Shown piece after piece: positions 6,623 to 9,999 of a DNA stretch of 9,999 bases; position 1 is the stretch's first letter, and each line of letters starts with the position of its first letter. Source of the DNA: Clostridiales bacterium. GTDB taxonomy: Bacteria > Bacillota > Clostridia > Peptostreptococcales > T1SED10-28. A model generated the notes under the pieces. It had not been told where the DNA came from and did not search any database. It saw only the letters and a program-made list of their open reading frames with translations. Location of the stretch: contig SLKF01000168.1 of the NCBI GenBank assembly GCA_007134725.1, positions 1 to 9,999 on the forward strand. Reading direction: 5' to 3'. Position numbers and translations under genes: made by a program.

Positions 6623-7232
6623 AATCCACTTTATTCTCGGTATCTCCTCCACCAAGCCATGGGTCTTCTCCTTTTTCCCAAGCATTGATATACTCATCAA
6701 TGGTAATGACCTTTGTAAAGATTCTTAAATCATTCAGTCCATATTCATGCATTTCATCATTCTTGGAATGTACTCCGTCGCTTAATGTGATTACTTTATA
6801 GGCATTGGCTAATGCATCGGATGCTGTACTTCTTACACATACATTGGTCCATACTCCCGTAACGACTACGGTATCAATATTTTCTTCCTTCAGGTATAGA
6901 TCCAAATCCGTGTGTTGAAAAGCACTGTGTCGTCTTTTGGGAATGATGTATTCGTCTCCTTCAGGGTACAGCTCTTTAATAAAATCCGAACCCCAGGTTC
7001 CTGCAACCGCGTGTCTTGGTCTTACTCTAAAGTCCGCATCATTTTTACGATGAGCCTCCTGGATGTGAATTAGATGAATATCATCTTTTCCTTCCGCATT
7101 TCTTTCTCGAACCCACTTTAAAAGCTTTTGCAAATTCGGAACAATTTCTTCCCCGCCTGGACAACGTAGTTGTGCTTTTTCTCCAATAAAATCATTTAAC
7201 ATATCAATTACTACAATCCCGTGTTTTGCCAT
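6621..7232 (-). CDS. Isochorismatase-family cysteine hydrolase; candidate 4-ureido-5-imidazolecarboxylate amidohydrolase
   Basis: A 203-residue hydrolase of the isochorismatase-like group, which includes nicotinamidase, N-carbamoylsarcosine amidase and ureidoacrylate amidohydrolase. The catalytic triad is visible: D10 in VIDMLNDF, K99 in IIPKRRHSAF and the nucleophile C132 in TGVWTNVCVRSTASDA, which also holds the family's cis-peptide region. Residues 186-203 form a polar tail (WLGGGDTENKVD at the end) beyond the fold. AAGGAGG about nine bases upstream supports the ATG. It is the first gene after the terminator at 7290-7329 and precedes ubiX by 60 bases. Members acting on carbamoyl or ureido groups make it a good fit for hydrolysing the ureido group of 4-ureido-5-imidazolecarboxylate to NH3, CO2 and the amine. 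The family is certain; the substrate is inferred from the neighbours. A nicotinamidase or hydantoin-pathway role is the alternative. Confidence 0.92.
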   Translation of the reverse strand: MAKHGIVVIDMLNDFIGEKAQLRCPGGEEIVPNLQKLLKWVRERNAEGKDDIHLIHIQEAHRKNDADFRVRPRHAVAGTWGSDFIKELYPEGDEYIIPKRRHSAFQHTDLDLYLKEENIDTVVVTGVWTNVCVRSTASDALANAYKVITLSDGVHSKNDEMHEYGLNDLRIFTKVITIDEYINAWEKGEDPWLGGGDTENKVD

Positions 7233-7250
7233 GTTTAAATGCCTCCTTAT

Positions 7251-7278
7251 ATTTTATCACAATTTTTAGAATTTCCAA
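7251..7278 (-). promoter_or_regulatory. Possible sigma-A promoter before the cysteine hydrolase gene
   Basis: On the minus strand TTGGAA (7278-7273) and TAAAAT (7256-7251) are 16 bases apart, and the second box is preceded by TG plus one base, an extended -10 feature. It would restart transcription after the terminator. Against it, initiation about seven bases downstream would fall in the ribosome binding site at 7241-7247, leaving almost no leader. Confidence 0.3.
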
Positions 7279-7289
7279 CAATGAACTTT

Positions 7290-7329
7290 AAAAACTCCTT
7301 GGCACTTTCCTTCGGACCAAGGAGTTTTT
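7290..7329 (-). terminator. Intrinsic terminator after the cyclic amidohydrolase gene
   Basis: AAAAACTCCTTGG (7290-7302) pairs perfectly with CCAAGGAGTTTTT (7317-7329) around a 14-base loop. Read on the minus strand, the GC-containing eight-pair core is followed by a run of five T. It begins 37 bases after the amidohydrolase stop codon. The A and T runs on both sides mean it could also act on plus-strand transcripts. It separates the first two genes from the shell unit unless read through. Confidence 0.88.
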
Positions 7330-7365
7330 TGATCATTGGCCAATCATTTTTCTGCTTTTCCTTGT

Positions 7366-8802
7366 TTAAAACTCTGGGTTTTCAACGATTGGATATTTAA
7401 TATTATTATCCAATTTTCCAATGTTTTGACGTCGGATAAACTGACCGTATCCTTCTTCTCCTACAATACCATGCTCCCTATCATATACAACTTTTCCCCG
7501 TACTACGGTTTTAACCGGCTTTCCTTTTAATTTCATTCCGTGTAGCGGGTTATACTTTGCCATGGAATAGGTGTCCTGCTCATCAACGGTCCACTCATGA
7601 TCCAAGTCTATTACAGTTAAGTCTGCATCGGAACCAATATGAAGGGCACCTTTTTTAGGATACAGTCCATACATCTTAGCCGCGTTTGTGCTGGTGATCT
7701 CCACTAATTTACTTAAGGAAATTCGACCTTTGTTGTATCCTTCACTTACAAGAATCGGTACCATGGTCTCCACTCCGGGAATTCCGGGGAAGGTATTCCA
7801 CATGTTTGCTCCGGCAAACTCTTTTTCCGTTTCAATTTCATAGGGTGCATGATCCGTTCCAACGAAGTCGACACTTCCGTTATTGAGTCCTTCCCATAAT
7901 TCATCATTGTCTTTTTTGGTTCTTAGTGGAGGCGCAATTTTTGCAAAAGCTCCACGTTCGGTCATGGCATCTTGATAATTCAGTGTCAGGTAATGAGGTG
8001 TGGCTTCTGCAGAAACATCAAGGCCTCGTTTCTTCGCTTGACCGATTAATTTTGCACCGATTCCCGTACTCATATGAACAATGTGCAGTCTTGCACCGGT
8101 GTCCTCAGCAAAGGCGATACCTAATTGAATTGCTGCTTTTTCTGCTAGGGCCATTCTCGCTTCCGCCCAAGCAGGACCGTCGGTTCTTCCTTCTTTTTCA
8201 AACTTCTTTGTATAGAAATCGCACATATCAAAGTTCTCCGCATGAATTCCTACGGGAAGTCCGGTCTCTGCCACTGCTCTAAAGGCTTCCAACATTTCCG
8301 GGTCCGTTACTTTCGGATAGGTTGGTACCGATGGGGTCATATAGCATTTAAATGCGCAAACTCCATAATCTGCTTGTTCCTGAACATTGTGCAACCAACC
8401 TTCTCGAACATCTTCTCCGGTTACTCCACCCCACATGGCAAAGTCCACAACCGCTTTGTCTTTAATGGCATTCAGCTTGGATTCCAAGTTCTCTACACTT
8501 CTTACGGAAGGCTTCGAGCAACAAGGCATATCCATAACCATGGTAAGACCCCCTGCTGCCGCTGATGAAGTTCCGGTTAAGAAATTTTCTCGGTGCGTAA
8601 ATCCGGGATCCATAAAATGCACATGGGAATCAAAACAACCGGGTAGGGTCAAATGACTTTCTAAGTCGATAATTTCTTTTGCTTCCACCCCTTGGATATC
8701 GGTTAAAAATCCTGCAATTTTTTCTTCCTTCACCAAAATATTCGTTACTACGGTTTCGTCCCCTTGAGGGATTCTAGCATTCTTATAAATTACATCGTAC
8801 AT
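7366..8802 (-). CDS. Cyclic amidohydrolase (allantoinase/dihydropyrimidinase type); candidate xanthine amidohydrolase
   Basis: A 478-residue ring-opening amidohydrolase. The full binuclear metal site is visible: H60 and H62 in DSHVH, the Lys expected to be carboxylated (K152 in CAFKCYM), H187 in GIHAEN, H243 in HIVHMS and D317 in GTDHAP. The loop FPGIPGVETM resembles allantoinases and dihydroorotases more than dihydropyrimidinases. I chose the ATG at 8802: AAGGAGG lies eight bases before it and the protein then begins MYDVIYKNARI like its relatives. An in-frame ATG at 8844 would add 14 unrelated residues. It is the second gene of the first unit, 65 bases after the formiminotransferase, and ends before a terminator. 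Opening the pyrimidine ring of xanthine to 4-ureido-5-imidazolecarboxylate would suit the other enzymes. Allantoinase or hydantoinase activity cannot be excluded; the substrate is inferred. Confidence 0.93.
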   Translation of the reverse strand: MYDVIYKNARIPQGDETVVTNILVKEEKIAGFLTDIQGVEAKEIIDLESHLTLPGCFDSHVHFMDPGFTHRENFLTGTSSAAAGGLTMVMDMPCCSKPSVRSVENLESKLNAIKDKAVVDFAMWGGVTGEDVREGWLHNVQEQADYGVCAFKCYMTPSVPTYPKVTDPEMLEAFRAVAETGLPVGIHAENFDMCDFYTKKFEKEGRTDGPAWAEARMALAEKAAIQLGIAFAEDTGARLHIVHMSTGIGAKLIGQAKKRGLDVSAEATPHYLTLNYQDAMTERGAFAKIAPPLRTKKDNDELWEGLNNGSVDFVGTDHAPYEIETEKEFAGANMWNTFPGIPGVETMVPILVSEGYNKGRISLSKLVEITSTNAAKMYGLYPKKGALHIGSDADLTVIDLDHEWTVDEQDTYSMAKYNPLHGMKLKGKPVKTVVRGKVVYDREHGIVGEEGYGQFIRRQNIGKLDNNIKYPIVENPEF

Positions 8803-8867
8803 GTTTATTGCCTCCTTAGTTTTTTTAGCAATCATGAAATACATCCTTTACCATTACATCATTTCTT

Positions 8868-9797
8868 TTATTCTATTAAATGGGTTTCTAATATTTGTGA
8901 GTTCTCAAACCCTTCCAGTCCTAAAAAATACTCCAGGGAGTTTAAAAGATTGGCAAGCTTTACCGGGCCTACAATTTCTGAACCGGTGACCCGAACACCA
9001 TAGCGATCCGCTTCCTGTTTTACGGTGTTAAACGTACGGTATAGAGGCGTTTTGTTACAGTCAAACATATTCATGGAAACCACCACGCCTGCATGGTCTG
9101 GAAACTTAAGGCCTACGGATTTCACGGTGGAAAAGCCTCCGCTGGGTCCTCGTACAGTCTTTGCAATTTTCTTGGCAATGGATACGTCCTCGGTGTCTAA
9201 AAATACGTTGTAGGCCGTTAACCCTTCCGCTTCCGCACTTACAATGGTGGCTCCCATTGTTTCTGAGAGTTTTCCCTCTTTGCTTAAGTCCGGCTTTCGA
9301 TTTTCATAGTCCGGATGAGCGGGATCTTCCAGGAGTGCTTTCAACCCTTCATACTGTCCTTTTCGGATATAAGCTAAGGCTTTTCGGTCTTCGTTTCTTG
9401 CGTTTTCCGCTGCGAAAAAGATGGGTACTCCGGTTCTCTCATGAAGTTCCTTTCCAATCTCTTTTGCTAACTCTACACATTCTTCTACAGTGGTGTTTTT
9501 AAAGGGGAACAATGGAATGGTATCCTGAGCTCCGATTCTTGGGTGAGAACCTTTTTGCTCTCTCATATCGATAAGCTCGGTAGCTTTTGCAGCCATATTT
9601 AACAACGCTTCTTTTAACGGCTCCGGTTCTCCGATTGCGCAAAGAACGGTGCGGTTAAACTCATGCTCCGGTTCACAGCTTACCAGCGTTACCCCTTCTT
9701 TGTTTCGAAGCTCGTCCGCAACGGCTTTGATCACATTTTCTCTTCGACCATCGCTAAAGTTGGGAACCGCTAACATGTATTTTTTTTCAGTGGACAT
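8868..9797 (-). CDS. Formimidoyltransferase (FtcD N-terminal type); candidate glycine formimidoyltransferase
   Basis: A 309-residue protein matching only the formiminotransferase part of FtcD; the cyclodeaminase domain is absent, as in many bacterial stand-alone enzymes. Motifs: VPNFSDGRRE at 11-20, NRTV near 48-51, the IDMREQKGSHPRIGAQD segment with the probable catalytic H85, VPIFF, VRGPSGGFSTVKSVGL and VTGSEIVGPVKLANLL near the C-terminus. Such enzymes move a formimino group from formiminoglutamate or formiminoglycine to tetrahydrofolate. AGGGAGGT eight bases before the ATG supports the start. No histidine-degradation gene is near; the neighbours are purine-type enzymes, so formiminoglycine, giving glycine and 5-formimino-tetrahydrofolate (EC 2.1.2.4), is the favoured donor. 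The folate product can feed ATP synthesis through formyl-tetrahydrofolate. It has no obvious targeting peptide. The family is certain; the donor is inferred. Confidence 0.93.
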   Translation of the reverse strand: MSTEKKYMLAVPNFSDGRRENVIKAVADELRNKEGVTLVSCEPEHEFNRTVLCAIGEPEPLKEALLNMAAKATELIDMREQKGSHPRIGAQDTIPLFPFKNTTVEECVELAKEIGKELHERTGVPIFFAAENARNEDRKALAYIRKGQYEGLKALLEDPAHPDYENRKPDLSKEGKLSETMGATIVSAEAEGLTAYNVFLDTEDVSIAKKIAKTVRGPSGGFSTVKSVGLKFPDHAGVVVSMNMFDCNKTPLYRTFNTVKQEADRYGVRVTGSEIVGPVKLANLLNSLEYFLGLEGFENSQILETHLIE

Positions 9798-9897
9798 ACT
9801 TACAAACCTCCCTAATATGTTTATTTAAGTCTTCCTATACTAACTCTGCATTCATAATAACATAAAAAGCATTGAATCTCTTTGTTATTTTACTATA

Positions 9898-9925
9898 ATT
9901 ATTTATTCTGATTTGCTTGCTGCAA
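9898..9925 (-). promoter_or_regulatory. Possible promoter of the formiminotransferase unit
   Basis: In the AT-rich stretch upstream of the first gene, TTGCAG (9925-9920) and AATAAT (9903-9898) are 16 bases apart on the minus strand, giving a leader of roughly 95 bases. The -35 box matches the consensus at only three positions, so this is a weak call. Confidence 0.25.
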
Positions 9926-9999
9926 TTCTCTTAAATCCTCATTTTACAGGCTTTTCATGAGCTGTTTTGCTATTAAGGACGGGTTTTTCAATACAAAGC

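Noticed and set aside
6621..8802. Creatinine/hydantoin degradation (hydantoinase plus carbamoylsarcosine amidase)
   Set aside because: The two families would fit, but this does not explain UbiD/UbiX, the Ade homologue or the formiminotransferase.
8803..8844. Longer start for the cyclic amidohydrolase at 8844 (or 8835)
   Set aside because: The added 14 residues do not resemble the family, and AAGGAGG eight bases before the ATG at 8802 gives the expected N-terminus. An AAAGGA before 8835 keeps the alternative barely possible.
9798..9900. Purine riboswitch in the leader of the first gene
   Set aside because: I looked because of the pathway, but could not find the conserved junction and loop elements of the purine aptamer on the minus strand.
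9943..9999. End of a further minus-strand gene at the right edge (reading ...KNPSLIAKQLMKSL, stop at 9944-9946)
   Set aside because: Only 17 codons are visible, another minus frame and a plus-strand ATG at 9957 are equally open, and no family can be recognised.
1..9999. CRISPR arrays, insertion sequences, tRNA or rRNA genes
   Set aside because: No repeat-spacer pattern, transposase frame or structural RNA was seen on either strand.

Overview
The window is a dense run of twelve complete genes, all on the minus strand, with no gap over 300 bases without a gene. The moderate-to-low G+C content, strong AAGGAGG-type ribosome binding sites and the pathway itself suggest an anaerobic Bacillota (Clostridia-like) bacterium. 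No rRNA or other phylogenetic marker is present, so this is an inference.

In transcription order (high to low coordinate) the first unit is a formiminotransferase (9797-8868) and a cyclic amidohydrolase of the allantoinase/dihydropyrimidinase type (8802-7366). A strong hairpin terminator follows at 7329-7290. The second unit is an isochorismatase-family cysteine hydrolase (7232-6621), a UbiX flavin prenyltransferase (6560-6006), a UbiD decarboxylase (5990-4611), then a bacterial microcompartment (BMC) shell block: BMC-H (4608-4342), an unrecognised low-complexity 141-aa protein (4322-3897), BMC-H with a basic tail (3871-3476), a PduA-like BMC-H (3428-3150), an HFCD-type flavoprotein (3118-2243) and a EutN/CcmL-type vertex pentamer (2230-1961). 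The last gene is a divergent adenine-deaminase homologue (1927-116).

The best single explanation is a microcompartment for anaerobic purine fermentation. The enzyme classes match, almost step for step, the pathway worked out biochemically in purinolytic clostridia: xanthine -> 4-ureido-5-imidazolecarboxylate (cyclic amidohydrolase) -> 4-amino-5-imidazolecarboxylate (ureidohydrolase, here the cysteine hydrolase) -> 4-aminoimidazole (decarboxylase, here UbiD with prenylated FMN from UbiX) -> 4-imidazolone (deaminase, here the Ade homologue) -> formiminoglycine -> glycine + 5-formimino-tetrahydrofolate (formiminotransferase). Only imidazolonase has no candidate in the window. The gene families are read from the sequence. 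The assignment of each to a purine step, and which enzymes lie inside the shell, is inference.

The locus is unlike classical metabolosomes: no aldehyde dehydrogenase, alcohol dehydrogenase, phosphotransacylase or signature radical/B12 enzyme is visible. From memory, a putative xanthine-type BMC class has been listed in a recent BMC survey, so the locus class may not be wholly new, but several details look worth study: the N221 substitution in the Ade homologue, the 141-aa protein, the basic shell tail, the Phe pore and a 16-base-periodic repeat.
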